Assembly: GCA_033060915.1 (NCBI GenBank)
Contig: CM065392.1
Span: forward strand, 7,525,501 to 7,589,500
Source: Euryodendron excelsum
Lineage: Eukaryota; Streptophyta; Magnoliopsida; Ericales; Pentaphylacaceae
Length of the DNA: 64,000 nt
Direction: 5' to 3'
Shown here: positions 1 through 11,647 of the stretch, one piece after another
How the letters are laid out: the number at the start of each line of letters is the position of its first letter
Numbering within the stretch: position 1 is the first letter of the stretch
Position numbers and translations under genes: made by a program
Notes under the pieces: model-generated
Databases searched by the model: none
What the model saw: only the letters and a program-made list of their open reading frames with translations
What the model was told of the DNA's origin: nothing

Positions 1-442
1 AAAGTAATTGGGACTCAAGGAGTCCCTCAAGACAAACCCAACTCATATATATGCATACATACAAAGACCCAACAAAATCACACAAGATAGATACATGTAT
101 ATATGCAATTGTAGAGAGAGAAAAATGAAACCTTACCTTCTTCAAGCTTGGTGAAGTCTTTAATGGCTTCAATCCTTTCCTTCAATTTCCCCTTCCTTCT
201 TCCCCTTTCTCTCTTTCTCCCTCTCTTTACTGATCTGTGTGTGTATGCATATGGGTGTGTGTGTGTTGTAAGAAGACACACATGGGAAATAATCCCATGT
301 GTCTCACACCTCTAACACAAGATACAACATAAGTTCCCATTGGTCATTTTGACCTAAAAGAAGGAATAATTAACACTAAAAAAAAAATTGCATAAACTAG
401 AAATTCTCATTAATATAATTAGATAGAGGTTTGGGATATCAC
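1..442. other. Non-genic left edge
   Basis: No coding region is supported here. The stretch has a CT-rich tract near 180-235, GT-rich sequence at 237-270 and a short hairpin at 275-305: stem GACACACATGGG against CCCATGTGTCTC, 11 of 12 pairs, 7-nt loop. The only long frame, on minus at 78-281, is translated low-complexity sequence rich in Arg, Lys and Thr, and looks spurious. The hairpin could be a transposon remnant or a chance dyad. Confidence 0.5.
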
Positions 443-3170
443 AAGACTCGCCTTGGTCTTATCTAATCACCACCTGTAGACATAGTTCTTGCCACCTCTA
501 GCTCTTGATTTAGAGGCTTTTAAGGTAGTTCTCAAGGTTCATCTGCTTCTGGTGGTTCTCGTAACTCTTCTGCTCAATCTATTGAGACATCTTTCAATCT
601 TCCGTCTCGAAACGATGGTTGTACATTTTTCCATGCTACTAATCATCGTCTACTTATTTGTCCTATTCGGATCTACCAACACTGTCATTGATGTGGCCCT
701 GGTCACTATTGTAGTGACTGTCTTAAAAATTCTCACCGCTGAGACTTTCGCCCTAAGTCTGCTGCTGCCACTACTATGGATTCTAATGTTCCCTCCTCCT
801 TCTTTATGATTAGTGTCAGTGATCTCTCTACACTTCTTCAGCTGTTCATGACTACGTCTGGTAATCCATCCTCTATTGCTTTGTCTGTCACTTCAGGTAT
901 TTATTCGTGGTTCTTTGATTTAGGGTGTAGCAATCATATGACTTTTGACTTGTCTACTTTCTCTTCCAAATCCTCTATATTTGCTCTTCTTGTCATTTAT
1001 ACTGCTGATGGATCACCTATGACTATTGACCACATTGGTTATGTCTCCACTTCCACTCTTGCTCTTTCTCATATTTATTATATCCCTAAACTCATATTGA
1101 ATCTTATCTCTGTCAGCCAATTATGTGATATTGGCCCTACTGTCCTTTTCTCTTATACTAGTTGTGTTGTGCAGGAACCGAAGACGGGACAGACTGTTGG
1201 GATAGGCTATAAACATGGTCGACTGTTTCAGCTCATTCACCTTCATCTGCCTACTCAGACTATTGTTGTCACCTCTACTAGTGCTTCATCTGCTCCCAAT
1301 TCCTCTCTTGATATCCGACACTTACGTTTAGGCTATGTTTTTATAGGTTGTTTACACTTTTTTTTTTTTTTTTTGTCTCAGGGTGTTTTAGGCTCTGTCC
1401 CCAATAAATATCTTGATTGTCAATCCTATCAACTTGCTAAGCAACCGGCTTTATTTTTTAATAACAATACTTCTCTTTCCTTAACTCCTTTTGATTTAGT
1501 GCAATCTGATGTTTGGGATCCTTCCTCCACTTTTACTATGGGAGTAACCAAGTATTTTTTATATTTGTTGATGATTTCTCTCGATATACCTAGATTTATA
1601 TCTTGCAAAATCGATCTCAATTTCAACAAACTTATTATGATTGTGCTCGTATGGTCAAAAAATAATTCTCTCGTAACATCAAGATCTTTCAAGATCTTTC
1701 GGTTTGACAATGCTAAGGAATATTGTGACAATTGTTTTCTTGCCTTTCTCCATGAGCATGGGATCATTCCTCATCGTTCATATCCTGGTACTTCACAACA
1801 AAATGGTCGTGTTGAACTAAAACATCATCATCTCCTTGATATAACTCGTGCTCTTCTTATCTCTGCCTCTTGTCCTGAATAATTTTGGGGTGAAGCTGCT
1901 CTTATTATTGCTGACACATTTAATCGTGTACCTTTGGCTCCTTTTGGTAATCTCACTCCCTATGAGTGTTTGTATGGTACTCCTCTTGATTATCATTCTC
2001 TATATGTTTTTTGGGTGTGTCTGTTTTGTCTTACTTCAGCCTCATGAGCGCACCAAATTTGAGCCTCGAGCTTGTCTTTGCTGCTTCTTAGGCTACGAGA
2101 TTGAGCATAAAGGTTATCGTTGTTGGGATCCCTTGTTTAAACTTCTTCGTGTCTCTCATAATGTTGTCTTTTGGGAACATAAGACATTTTTCTCCTTATC
2201 CTCATTTCATTTATCCTCTTCTTCTTTCACTTCTTACTTCACTGATCCTACTATTGAGCTCTTTTATGAAGATACCGATGTACTACTGCTGAAACACCTA
2301 CTGTATTGCCTATTATTTTCTATCTAGAGGAGTCCCCGTCTGCTGATCTTGCTCCTCCTACTAGCTCTTCCTTGTCTAATCCATTTCTGCCCTCTTCATC
2401 CATTGAGCCCACTATTAGGCGTTCTACTCAGGTAAGGGAGACTTCTCCTCACCTTCGTGATTATCACTGTTTCTCCACCATTCTTACTCATCACGAGGCT
2501 TGCTCCTATCACGAGGCCAGTTCTAACTCTCTTTGGCAGCAAGCTATGGATGATAAATTATAGGCTCTTGCCAAGACTCACACTTGGGACTTAGTTGATC
2601 TTCCTCCTGGTAAATTTGTGATTGGGTGTCGATGGGTCTATAAGATTAAAACCCATTCAGATGGTTCTGTGGAACGTTACAAAGCCCGTTTAGTTGCCAA
2701 AGGTTTTACTCAAGAGTATGACATTGACTATAAGGAGACCTTTGCTCCTATTGCTCGTCTCACTTCTGTTCGGAGTCTCATTCCAATTGCTACTATCCAG
2801 TAGTGGTCCTTGTATCAAATGGATGTCAAAAATACCTTTCTCAATGGTAATCTCTCTGAGGAAGTCTATATGTAGCCCCCTCATAGTTCTCCTCACTCTT
2901 CACATCAGGTTTACAAATTTTATCGTGCTCTATATAGTCTTAAGCAAGCTCCTCGTGCCTAGTGTGCTAAATTCAGTTCCACCATTAGTGAGCTTAGCTT
3001 TTCTTCTAGTGATTATGATTCTACTCTCTTTGTTTGCAAAACTACGAGTGGCACTATTCTCCTACTACTCTATGTGGATGATATGATTCTCACTGGGGAT
3101 GATGTACATGGTATTTCTGAGCTCAAGGTTTTTCTTAGCAAACAATTTGAGATAAAAGATCTTGGTTTTT
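443..3170 (+). mobile_element. Truncated Ty1/copia element, family 1 copy A
   Basis: Coding-type similarity to the minus-strand element at 11377-16680 begins near 443 and stops abruptly near 3168-3172. No LTR, primer site or polypurine tract is present, so both ends are missing. The right break falls inside reverse transcriptase, where the sequence switches within a few bases to a Helitron coding fragment in the opposite orientation. Confidence 0.85.
489..3168 (+). pseudogene. copia gag-pol fragment (gag C-term to RT)
   Basis: Remnant of a copia polyprotein. In order: the gag C-terminus with a zinc knuckle near 660-740 whose first Cys has become Tyr (YQHC); protease near 905-945, where the catalytic DSG reads DLG; the GAG-pre-integrase and HHCC zinc region near 1310-1440; the integrase core with Asp near 1508, Asp near 1705 and Glu near 1815; then RT from about 2540. 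The RT keeps YVDD near 3074 and ends at the fusion near 3168. The frame is broken by stops (about 1880, 2561, 2802, 2873, 2960), shifts, and an 18-base T run near 1360. Two other losses are visible: the sequence GWDP/VWGP block is changed, and RNase H is absent. The minus-strand sister copy at 11648-15792 aligns domain for domain. It cannot encode an active protein. Confidence 0.9.
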
Positions 3171-4900
3171 GATGTGGCAACAAAGCTGAAGTAATTTCTG
3201 ACCAATTGGGATTTGTAGTCATGGTGAAAAATATATTTGGGTGTTGGTTATAACGCGTGATAGCCATTGAATCTTGAAATATTTCAAACATATGTCTAGC
3301 GTTACCAGTAAATGTAGAAGGTAAAATAAATATTTGACCAATTTGGTTAGGGGCCAGCTCATCTAGACCGGTATCTGTCAAAGCATGCTAAAGTTCAGCA
3401 CGAAGTTTCCCTTGATTAAGCGTTTAGTATGTCAATCGGTTTTGCTCAGTGGCAACCCAAGCATCTACTAGAAACTCCTGAAAAAGTTTACCCGATCTCA
3501 AAATGGTTGAATACTCAGTGGGTTGTTCAAACAAATGATAATTATAATATTGCAACTGAGTAAGTCAATCAGTAAAAGGCCGATCATGTAGAACATCCCA
3601 CTGTTCAAGACCAGGTTCCCATCCAAGCTCACCAAAACATAATGCAATGGCAAATAAGCTGGGTGAGATTCATTGATTTGCATCAGCTCGTTATTTCCTC
3701 TTAAGTGCAAGATAATGTCTCTCATCTCACTAACCTTAGTTCCATTACCTGGAATCACTACGACAATCCCATCTTTTATTAGTAGATTATACCGTTGTCA
3801 ATCTATAGCTGAAATGTAACGAAGATGAGCATGTAAATTTTGTCCTCGCAAGGCTAACTGATTTAAAATTGCATGAGCTTGACGATATTTATCCACGAAT
3901 CCATTGACTTCCAACAAAGTATTTTGAATTGTTTCAAGAACATCCCTTTTTAAATTAGGGTTTCTACGATTTCAAACTTCTAAAGCTGAATCAGGGTCAA
4001 AAATATATAGTTGAGCATAAGTATCATCCTGATCTGGTTGTGGTATTAGCGATCCTGTTCGAAGACGCAATTCCCCATGGATAGTGAATGATGTAGGGCC
4101 CTTTCCACTAAGTACTATGGGATCTAATATAGCACCAAGGCTTGTAAAAGTATTAGCTACATTGTATATTCAAACATACTGTCAAAACAATTTTGATTGA
4201 TCATCATCCTCATCATACAATGCTTGAAGTACTAGAGGGGGTGTAATAAGCCTATGTAGCTTAATCTTCCCTTAGAGGCAGCAAGTACAGAAAAGGGGAC
4301 ATGTTTCAGAAGATTTTGTCAACTTCTCATTCATCCAATGTAAGGCCAAATAACGAGGACATAATATATCCATTTTGCCAAGAAAATGTCGACCAAGATC
4401 TATGTTTAACCGAGGATGAGCCCTTGTACTTGTAGGCATATCTTCTGATTCATCCTTATTACACAGATCGTCTAGAATGAATCGGCTTGTAGGAGCAGGC
4501 CTACAATAATTAATCATAAATAAATTCATGTTTATGTATAATCAGATATTAGAAAATAAGAGTATTTGTTCTAATAAACAAACACATTCATTTGCCGATT
4601 TCTTTGTGAAACTGAAGATGTGATTGGCATAGATAACAAACTTGTGGAAGAATGTGCAATTATAGTTTGTTTTGTTACATATTGAATGACGTCAGCTATA
4701 TTCGATCCTTTTTCCATGCAAGCACGGTTGCGATGACTTGTTGTCAAAGAAAGAATACAACTTACTGATGTCCCAACTGATTGTGCAGATCTATCTTGTT
4801 CCGAGCTCTCTCCTTCTCAGATCACGCGTTGTCCTAACTAATGTGCAAAATATAGCCTTTTATTTTTTCTCGTTCTTGCCAAGCACGTTGGCCCATTGCA
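3171..4900 (-). pseudogene. Helitron Rep/helicase N-terminal fragment
   Basis: On minus, reading down from about 4900, the pieces follow the order of plant Helitron replication proteins. First comes a basic stretch, then a CxxC / ALHW / NEKL / SS / F-CCL segment (4529-4272). A region with LRTGSLIPQP and YAQLYIFDP (about 4090-3990) follows, then RDIILHLR and HPAYLPLHY (3758-3640), EYSTILRSGKLFQEF and DAWVATEQNRL (about 3520-3430). Last is the Helitron_like_N signature FQDSMAITR ... FFTMTTNPNWSEI (3300-3195). The frame is interrupted by shifts and stops. The fragment ends just after the TNPNW block, so the rolling-circle catalytic Tyr region and the helicase are missing. It joins truncated copia RT directly at about 3171. 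Family assignment rests on recognised motif order, not on a search. Confidence 0.82.
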
Positions 4901-5024
4901 GCTTTGGATATAACATTATGATTTGGTGCCTAAAATGTAAGTAGTATATCATTGGGTACATACATGAATTGTATCATTTATATGTTTTTCTCTTTATTTT
5001 TCTTATAAGCAAGAAATTGTCTAA
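4901..5024. other. Short spacer left of the inverted arm
   Basis: AT-rich spacer between the Helitron N-terminal remnant and the inverted arm starting at 5025. It could be the 5' part or an intron of the Helitron gene, but no motif supports that. Confidence 0.3.
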
Positions 5025-5122
5025 TCTATATAATAAAACACAACTTTTTTTTAGAAATGTTTCCCTCATATTTGTATCTAGCGACTCAAATTCAGTTTTG
5101 GATTGCATTTAAGGGTTGAGAT
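5025..5122 (+). repeat. Left arm of a ~97-bp inverted repeat (Helitron-like 5' tip)
   Basis: Begins TCTATATAATAAAACACAAC and matches, with scattered differences, the reverse complement of 10375-10471. Similarity stops after the GGTTGAGAT block on both sides. A 5' TC followed by an A/T-rich TATAATAAAA stretch, preceded by A, resembles plant Helitron 5' ends. A ~100-bp terminal inverted repeat of a Mutator-like element is the alternative. No matching target duplication is visible at the outer edges. Confidence 0.65.
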
Positions 5123-8100
5123 TTATTTTGAATTTAATTCAACGACTTAGATCAGCCATTCACCACTTCTTTCTACCCATAAATTTTGCTAAAAAACGAT
5201 TTTGTCATACTTTTTTATTTCCCAACATAGAGATGTTGGTATCACTGCAAAGGCTAATCTAGCTACTAAAACAGATGCTAGTGACCAATCACCACTCCCA
5301 CAATACATCTCCTCTCCCCCTCTCTCCAAAGCCATTATCTCTTAGTTCTGACCATCATTTCTCACAACCTACCATGGCCCACCTTCTAGCTTTCTCCCTC
5401 CTCTTCTATCTCACACCACAACCATATATTGATAGACCTAAGACCGAAGCCATCTCTCTGTCTCTCTAAAAACCACCATGGCACCCATCATCTCTCTCTA
5501 AACCCCTCTCATTTCTCTATAGAAAAGAGACGCCGAAAACCCATGTCCAGCTGAAGCACAACACCACCAAAGCACTCATAGAGGTGACTACCTAGCCAAT
5601 CTTCCTCACACTTTAACCTCCCACACTTTGTTTTTCAAACACAACCTATTTTCTCACTCTAAAAAAATTGAGTTAGTTGTAGTGATGTTATCTTAGGGTG
5701 TAAGAACTGGGCTAGGGGAGTTGCAGAGATGGGTTTGGTGGTTGTGTCACCTGTAAAGGAAGAGGAAGAAGAATGGAATAGAGAGTGGGTGGTCTATGTA
5801 TAGTGTACACCACTGTTTATGCCTTTGGTATACATATCTTTCCCTTTTACAATCAACTATTGCTTTATTGATTTTCATTTCTTTTTCTTGGCCCGCTCCA
5901 CCTCATCGTTTGTGAAAATAAGATGCTTAATCTTTAATAACTGATTTATTGGCTGTTGGTCATTGTTTTTTTTTTCTTCTTTATGTTGATGGCCAATAGG
6001 TGTTGGCCATGGGACTCACAAAAAAACTACATTAGATGGGACTCACCAAAAAAAAAAAAAAAGGAGGGAAAAACCAAAAGCCAAATAGACTTTCGTTAGC
6101 GCATTGGAAAGAGAGAAGTGGGTCTGGAATTTAAAATTTAAATTTGAGTTTGTTGAAATGAAAAGCTTTGGACTGATGTGTTCTTTTTGTTTCTTAAATA
6201 GGTCAGATTTTGAATTTTTGAATAGGTAAAATTTAAATAGGTTCACTGAGATGTTGGGTTTGGTTTCGACAATGGTGAGGTATATGGCTTGTGAGAGAAG
6301 AAGAGAAAGGAGGAAAGATAAGAAAAAAGAAATGAAGAGACCAAAGATGAAGAAAAATAAATGCATCCAGATGCAAACCCTTGTACTTTAGCTAAAGTAA
6401 CAGATGCAAAGAATTATATACTATTCAATCTTTATAATTTGCTACTTCATTGTACTTCAGCTAAAGTAAAGAGTTGTGTAATGAGAGAAAAACTACCCAG
6501 GCATAGTAACCCATCCCTATGTTTGCCATCACAATATCATCATCAACATATGATACAGTTTAAAGAAAAAATAGAAGCATCTTATGTTAAATGAATTTTA
6601 CATAATTTTGTAATCCTATGGATTTGAATGGTAGGTTTACATCACGAACGCAAATAGTATTGAAGTCTTGCTCATTGCAAATCACAACACTTATATTTTT
6701 TTCACAAAGAAACTGCACCTACATACAAAGGCATTTGAAAAGAAAAAATAAATACATAAAGGAAATGTAGATTAAATGAAAAATTGAGTAAAAGAAGCTT
6801 ATCTTACTATTTCATTTAAGTCTAAAATCCAGCTATAATTAGAGCAATATATAATCAATAATTAAAAAGTAGGCATTATAATTGAATTGCTATAAGATAG
6901 GAGTATATTTATAAAAAAAAAAATCCCACTTGCATGATCAAAAATATTGATGTTATCCATGATTACGGATTGATGCTAGTTGGTTTTGCATCAACCTAAA
7001 ATTACTTGCTTAGATAGTTTGAACAAAAATAACTAACATTTAGCTCCACCATATCACAACATATCAGAGGGCAAAAAAATAACAGTGAAAAACCGACAGA
7101 AAAAAGAAAGGAAGACCAAATAAACCGAGCTCAAGCGGCTTGAGTGATTCATAACAAATGAGCATTGCTTGCGGCATTTACTAACATCTTAGATTAGGGA
7201 GAACAAAGAACCAGCAAATTCCAAACTAAAAGACCCGTTACTCAAACTAGAAAAAAGTTGCCAATCAAATATGTGACCGGTATGAGATTATCTAGATATT
7301 CATATTGATAATGAGAAGGTCTCCACAACACTAAATTAAAGGATCTCAACTGAACAAATAAACAAATAAAGATGTAGAGTTTTAAGTAAAAAGGCAATGA
7401 ATTTTGAAGCAGCATGATTTTCAGATGCAGTTTTTGAAGGCAGCACCCTGACTGGGTAAAACCACTAGGTTCATCAACTATACATCGAATGAAAATCACA
7501 CCAAACAAAAGGAAAATGAAAACGAAATTGAGAAGTACATTGACCATTTGAATAGATTTTTCACCATTTGAAAACCTTCTCTCTCTCTCTCTCTCTCTTA
7601 ATCATGAGCTCCCTTGCTCTTCCTCCTCCCCATTTTGATCTAGGGATAACTTAATAGATTTTGATTTGAACCTACATGCATTCATTGAGTTATGACCTAT
7701 GCTTACGTCACTCCCCACAAAATCATAACCTACATGCATAGATCAAAATTAATTAATTGACTTAGAATCAAAATTTCATATTATATTATAAAAAAATAAC
7801 TAAATAAAAATAAATTCATGAAGTACTTAAAATAACCTGCAAGAACTTAATAACTCAATGAAACTTGAGAGATGTAAATATAGGAGCAGTTGTTCCAAGG
7901 TTTCATGTCATTCAAACATTAACACTGTTTTATGAATCAAATCAAAGCCACCAAAGCTGCCGTTAAAAGAAACAGAGGGTTCACTGTTCAAAATTTGATT
8001 TTAATGATGCAACCAAAAGGCACTAAAGACAATTTCACCAAAATCCAACAACACTCCCAACAACTTTGACACCTTGAAAAATCTGAACAAAATCTATTAT

Positions 8101-8381
8101 AGAGGTCTATTATAGAAATAAAATTGAATAGTTAAAAGGCCCAAATTTAAACAAAATCTATTTGTGCATTCAAGGGTTCGAGTTTGAATAGCTGCTCCAG
8201 GCTTTGTTCTTGGGTTTTCACAAGTGAAGAGCAAAAATGGGTTTGTGATTTGTGCATCGAAGAGATAACCTGTGCCCAACAAAATCTAAAATAAGCATAA
8301 AATATACATTCTTGGCACCTTTTTTTAGGTGTAAGAACTAGAAAATTTGTTCAAGGCAAGGACACTCGAACCCACTCTTAG

Positions 8382-8533
8382 GAGAAATTATCAAGGGTGA
8401 CCATCACATTGTCATCATGTTTATGTGATGTGATAGTTTATTCATATGATGTCATGTGCAGAGAAAATCACACTTTTTGAGAAATTATAAATATTATCCT
8501 AACATAGTGTGATGGTCACCCTGAATAATTACT
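8382..8533. mobile_element. 152-bp MITE, Mutator-type
   Basis: Inverted ends share CAGGGTGACCATCACA-type sequence (left near 8391-8407, right near 8505-8522 in reverse complement, one or two differences). The element is flanked by a perfect 10-bp direct repeat CCACTCTTAG at 8372-8381 and 8534-8543. A 9-11 bp duplication is the hallmark of Mutator-superfamily insertions. At 152 bp it has no coding capacity. Confidence 0.85.
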
Positions 8534-9776
8534 CCACTCTTAGCGAGTAATCTCTTCCAACAAACACCCACATTAAAGATACACAACGGTATCACTATTT
8601 AACAAATAAGCATTGAAAAAAATGCACTACAATCTCTTTTCAAGCATACTATATAAAATCAAATTCTTAAATTTAATTAATATATTAAATATTGTTTACC
8701 ATATTTTTACGCAAACAAATTCAATGGTTAAATGAATAAACTTGCTTTGAAGTTTTAACTCAATGCTTTTAATGAAGAAAATCACATGACCTGTATTGTT
8801 GAAAATAAATACATATACCAACGAAATGGTTGTGAAACCTTTTAGCCTATTATACAAAAAATGACCAGGAAAAAATATTAACTCCACAAATAGAACAAAA
8901 GAAAATGGACACTTACACAATAAAAACCATTTGAAAATTACCTATACGAATTTAGACATATATCAACCCAGAATTAAAAAAACATAAAAATATATATATC
9001 ATCTCTTTGCTATGCTTGGGAGGATTGCTAAAGTACGCTAGAGGGACTTGCAAGAATCGGGGGCTCCGATTGGAAATAAGCATTGAATAAAATAAAAAGA
9101 ACACTATACCCTACACATTCTGTTTGAGAAAAATGAATATACATTTGGGGGTCTAAAAAAAAATAAAAGGTAAATTTTTTTATTCAATATCAAATTAGCT
9201 TACTTTCCTCAATAGCCCACACAATGCTTTTCCAAAAGTCTAGATTGACCAGTGAGAGTGAGCTATGGGTAAGACAGACAGAGAGAGGAGCAGAGTTACT
9301 AGTGTGTGCGCAATATTTAGGCTTGGATCTTGGTCTTCAGTTATGAGGGTACAAAGAAACTGAGAAAGAAAGCATGAGAGGGGAGAGAACTTTGCTAGTC
9401 ACTACGCCTTGCCTTTTCCCATGGCCAAGCATAACCTAACTGTGTCTCTTACTTTTTTCCTGCTCTCACTACACAAACCCACTTTCCCTGCTCTCACTAA
9501 ACAAATCCACTTTCCCCTTCTTCTCCATATGCAACCATCATTCCAACCATGGCCGAAAGGGCCGAAACCCATAATAGGACTTCTAAACAAATTGCATGAC
9601 ATAAAAAAAACTACTTACATATACACTTAAATAAACACACCAAAAAAAATGAGAACAAACAAAGATGCCTACAAAAAATTCTTGAAATTTGATTACTCTC
9701 ATACATATAGTTCGAACAGTCGACCCCTTACCAGTGTCGTGTTCAAGCCCTTCGAAGAGGTGAAGAAGGAGCTCAT

Positions 9777-9910
9777 GAATTTTGCAAACCCCTTGCCAGT
9801 GTAATTTTGTGAATTTTGTAAACCCTTTACCAGTGTAATTTTGTGAATTTTGTGAATTTTGTATATGAATTTTGAGCAATTTTGTGATTTTCGCAAACCC
9901 TTTACCGGTG
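9777..9910. repeat. Degenerate ~35-bp tandem repeat
   Basis: Three to four imperfect copies of a unit containing AATTTTGTAAACCCTTTACC followed by AGTGT, with local expansion of GTGAATTTT. The overlapping minus-strand frame (9699-10172, His/Pro/Thr-rich) is a translation of this repeat and the GGTG-rich DNA beside it, and is not supported as a gene. Confidence 0.7.
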
Positions 9911-10181
9911 TCTTGGGTTTTGCGGTGAAGGAGTGGTGGTGGTGTGCATACTGGGTTTGTAGGTGTGGTGAGGATTTGGGGTGAAGGAGTGGTGTGGGTG
10001 TGTATTGGGTCGGTGTGGTGGCTATGTGGGTGTGGTGTGGGTTTCGGGTGAAGGAATGGTGTGGGTGTGCGATCGGTGGTGGTGACTGGGTTGGTGGTGA
10101 AGAAGGGAGTGGTGTGGTGACCAGTGGTGGCTTTGTGTGGTGGTCACTGGGTCGGTAGTGAAGAAGGGTCAAGATTTTGGC

Positions 10182-10186
<5 letters not shown>

Positions 10187-10224
<38 letters not shown>
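10187..10224. repeat. (GA)19 microsatellite
   Basis: Uninterrupted GA dinucleotide run of about 38 bp. Confidence 0.95.
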
Positions 10225-10226
<2 letters not shown>

Positions 10227-10374
10227 TGCTTACTTGTAGAGGGCTGACCACCAAAGCTTGAAGGTTGGAGCTTGGATTACCACCGGAGCTTAGATGAAAA
10301 CAGAGAAAATGTTGAGCAAAGTAGGTGACATTGTGTTTGGGCAGGATGTAGGTTTGGGACAAAAGGTTTAATTG

Positions 10375-10471
10375 ATCTCAACCATTGAATGCAATTCAAA
10401 ATTGAATTTGAGCCGTCAGATACAAATGTGAGGAATAAATTTTTAAAAAAAGTTGTATTTTATTATATAGG
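10375..10471 (-). repeat. Right arm of the ~97-bp inverted repeat
   Basis: The reverse complement begins CTATATAATAAAATACAAC and aligns along its length with 5025-5122, sharing the TTTGTATCT and GAATTGCATT blocks. On minus it could be the 5' tip of a Helitron reading toward the Helitron coding fragment at 3171-4900; its first base pair reads CC rather than TC. Confidence 0.65.
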
Positions 10472-11376
10472 TATAAAATTTTATATACATAATACCCACA
10501 ACCCACACAACTCCTCTAAGGAAAAGTAGGAGTAAAAATACATCTAAGAGCAATAAGCTGCTTACCACCCTATCACGACCTGAATTTTGTTTCCTGGACA
10601 ACTCATATCGTGATGTTGCAGAAGTTCTAATGTAACATGAACCACGAACTAAAACTCATCACCAAATTAAAGGAAACACTTCAAAGATAGCTTTCAACCC
10701 CCATTCCATGGAATGTTTTCAGATTAAAACTCAACTGTTGATGCGAAATGACTTTGTTGGGACTTACCGTTATGATGGAATTACTTTAGTTCATCTAACA
10801 GACAAGTGTAGGATCTACCGAGAGGTAGGCCTATGCCTTTTGCTTTTTTAGTCATCCTCTAACCATCGCACTTTAAAGCTTCCACGTGTCCACTGACTTT
10901 TCTGAAGCAAAGTAAAAATTTCTTTGCTAAAACTTATTAGTATTGTAAAATAGGTAAGCAATGTAGCTCTAAAGCTTTGAATCATCACACTTCTTATACA
11001 TAAATACATATCAATGTGGCTGTTGACCCCATAATTGAATACTTAAGTACATGATACTGCTGCCACAATAATCCCAAAATTGATTTTGTGTACCATATTT
11101 GAAACTGATCTAATAATGTGAGACAAATGAAACATAGTGATGTTTGTACCCTAATTTTTGGAGGGAAAGGAAAAGGAAAAAAATGAAAAAGAAGAGAGGA
11201 AAATAGTATTAATTTCCTTGTTTGGTTGTTTAGGAAAATTTAAAGGAAAAGAAAACGCATTTCTAAGGAGATCATTTTGTTTCATTTGGTTGCCTGAGAA
11301 AAGGGCAAGGAAAAAATAAATTAATAAAGTAGGCATTTCTTATCACACAACTGGGGGGAATTCATGGAAACTTTTG
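10472..11376. other. Intergenic DNA left of the family 1 copia element
   Basis: No supported gene. The stretch 11150-11320 is rich in GGAAAAGGAAAA-type purine repeats and GTTTGGTTG phrases, which resemble decayed MITE or promoter sequence. The first minus frames here are low-complexity. Confidence 0.4.
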
Positions 11377-11634
11377 TGTTAGAATGGTAGAGAAAATAGA
11401 GAAGATGATGAGAGAAAGAATTATAGTTGTATGTAATCTTTTGTACAAGATGTGATAAGTTACAATGAAGAATAGACCTATATTTATAAGGGAAGAAAAG
11501 AGAAAAATGCCATGGCAACATGCCTAATATACCTAACAAACATGCCTAACAAAACCTAACCATAGACTTAGACTACACCTAACATGCCTAATATTCCTTG
11601 ACTATTACATGTTCATAATATATGTACATTAACA
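11377..11634 (-). repeat. 3' LTR of family 1 copy B
   Basis: Same 258-bp sequence and orientation as 16423-16680. The inner edge on minus begins TGTTAATGTACAT, directly after the purine tract. Confidence 0.95.
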
Positions 11635-11646
11635 GCCCCCCGCAAA
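11635..11646 (-). promoter_or_regulatory. Polypurine tract
   Basis: TTTGCGGGGGGC on minus, immediately 5' of the 3' LTR, where plus-strand DNA synthesis would be primed. It is short and G-rich. Confidence 0.7.
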
Positions 11647-11647
11647 C

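Larger units (their letters stand above)
5123..10374. other. Non-coding interior between the inverted arms
   Basis: About 5.2 kb with no recognisable protein-coding gene. It contains purine/pyrimidine-rich blocks, a homopolymer A run near 6048-6062, a small (TC)n near 7582-7598, a repeated phrase of about 20 bp with GTACTT(T/C)AGCTAAAGTA at 6382-6405 and 6451-6472, the MITE at 8382-8533, and a duplicated CTGCTCTCACTA phrase near 9460-9500. The right end holds a tandem repeat and a (GA)n tract. The small frames are low-complexity. It may be cargo of a non-autonomous element defined by the arms. Confidence 0.5.

Noticed and set aside
6043..6366. Minus frame rich in Phe/Leu/Ser resembling a membrane protein
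   Set aside because: It is the complement of A-rich low-complexity DNA (A15 run); hydrophobicity comes from TTT/CTT codons and no family pattern is seen.
7120..7160. CGAGCTCAAGCGGCTTGAGTG resembling a SINE box A
   Set aside because: No box B follows within 60 bp, and the match has an extra base.
8330..8600. Possible second SINE (GGTTCGAGTGTCC box B on minus next to the MITE)
   Set aside because: No acceptable box A at the right distance; one short motif is not enough.
9699..10172. 157-codon minus frame rich in His, Pro and Thr
   Set aside because: A direct translation of GGTG-rich DNA and the ~35-bp tandem repeat; no domain and no coding signature.
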